Shown here: positions 63,902 through 64,000 of the stretch, piece by piece
How positions within the stretch are numbered: the stretch's first letter is position 1
Layout of the letters: the number at the start of each line of letters is the position of its first letter
NCBI RefSeq assembly: GCF_001270745.1
Contig: NZ_LFXL01000010.1
Location: 62,001-126,000, forward strand
Source of the DNA: Jiangella muralis
Lineage (GTDB): Bacteria > Actinomycetota > Actinomycetes > Jiangellales > Jiangellaceae
Direction: 5' to 3'
DNA length: 64,000 nt
Translations under genes and position numbers: made by a program
Notes under the pieces: generated by a model
What the model saw: the letters and a program-made list of their open reading frames with translations, nothing else
Database searches by the model: none
Told to the model about the DNA's origin: nothing

Positions 63902-64000
63902 GTGACTTCCACACCACTCGGCTTCGCACCCAACCTGGACGGCTACGTGGACGCCGCGCTGGACCTCCAGCGCCACGTCGAGCGGCGCACGCGCCGCCGG
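63902..64000 (+). CDS. Unidentified gene, 5' end only
   Basis: A GTG at 63902 opens a frame beginning VTSTPLGFAPNLDGYVDAA that is uninterrupted to the window end (33 codons). No ribosome site is seen, consistent with a leaderless mRNA. Too short to assign. Its position across from a Gfo/Idh gene suggests a sugar regulator or enzyme. Confidence 0.5.
   Translation, partial: MTSTPLGFAPNLDGYVDAALDLQRHVERRTRRR

Overview
The window is high-GC, densely packed DNA from a filamentous or soil-type actinobacterium. The evidence is the codon bias, GTG starts, GTGA/ATGA translational overlaps, an F420-type luciferase-like oxidoreductase, an AfsR/SARP-like regulator, a DasR-like GntR regulator, an IS481 element and many sugar ABC systems. 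The genus cannot be fixed from the sequence; a Jiangella- or Streptomyces-like soil actinomycete would fit. The first 25 kb look less extreme in GC and codon bias than the rest and may be an acquired block.

Region 1 (1-21.7 kb) is a sugar-handling and glycoside accessory block. It holds three NAD-dependent epimerases, a DegT aminotransferase, an SDR, a GH78 alpha-L-rhamnosidase, a GT1 glycosyltransferase, an F420-type oxidoreductase and a Gfo/Idh dehydrogenase. A long minus-strand run follows from a family-5 solute-binding lipoprotein and an Opp/Dpp-type transporter through an aldo/keto reductase and another epimerase to a threonine-synthase-like PLP enzyme and a class-IV aminotransferase. 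A GH37 trehalase-like enzyme and a GT4 glycosyltransferase close the block. A shared 14-bp operator-like motif precedes the rhamnosidase, the binding protein and the trehalase-like gene, suggesting one regulon.

Region 2 (22.3-30.7 kb) is the most unusual. It contains a protein that appears to fuse an Xre-type HTH, a winged helix, a degenerate MNT nucleotidyltransferase and a HEPN domain; an AraC regulator next to an AraC sensor domain with no HTH; a tryptophanase; a small HTH paralog; a cobalamin-dependent radical SAM enzyme resembling the tryptophan methyltransferase TsrM; and an MFS exporter. The enzymes could make and export a C-methylated indole.

Region 3 (30.7-45 kb) holds a cold-shock protein, a stand-alone LigD-type polymerase, aldose 1-epimerase, an amidohydrolase, M3 oligopeptidase, a beta-lactamase-fold serine hydrolase, an AfsR-like regulator and a DrrAB-type ABC exporter. 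A three-gene operon of related membrane proteins of unknown function follows; two of them share a possible zinc-binding C-terminal domain.

Region 4 (45-64 kb) starts with a 1340-bp IS481 element whose ends and 15-bp target duplication can be read. It sits inside what was a terminator hairpin. After it come a GntR-controlled sugar-type ABC operon ending in a PHP metallohydrolase, a PD-(D/E)XK nuclease-like protein, a TetR-ABC exporter pair, an alpha-mannosidase/dehydrogenase/isomerase operon, a primary-like sigma factor with an SOS-like box, and another Gfo/Idh gene diverging from a gene cut by the window end. No tRNA, rRNA or CRISPR array was found by eye.
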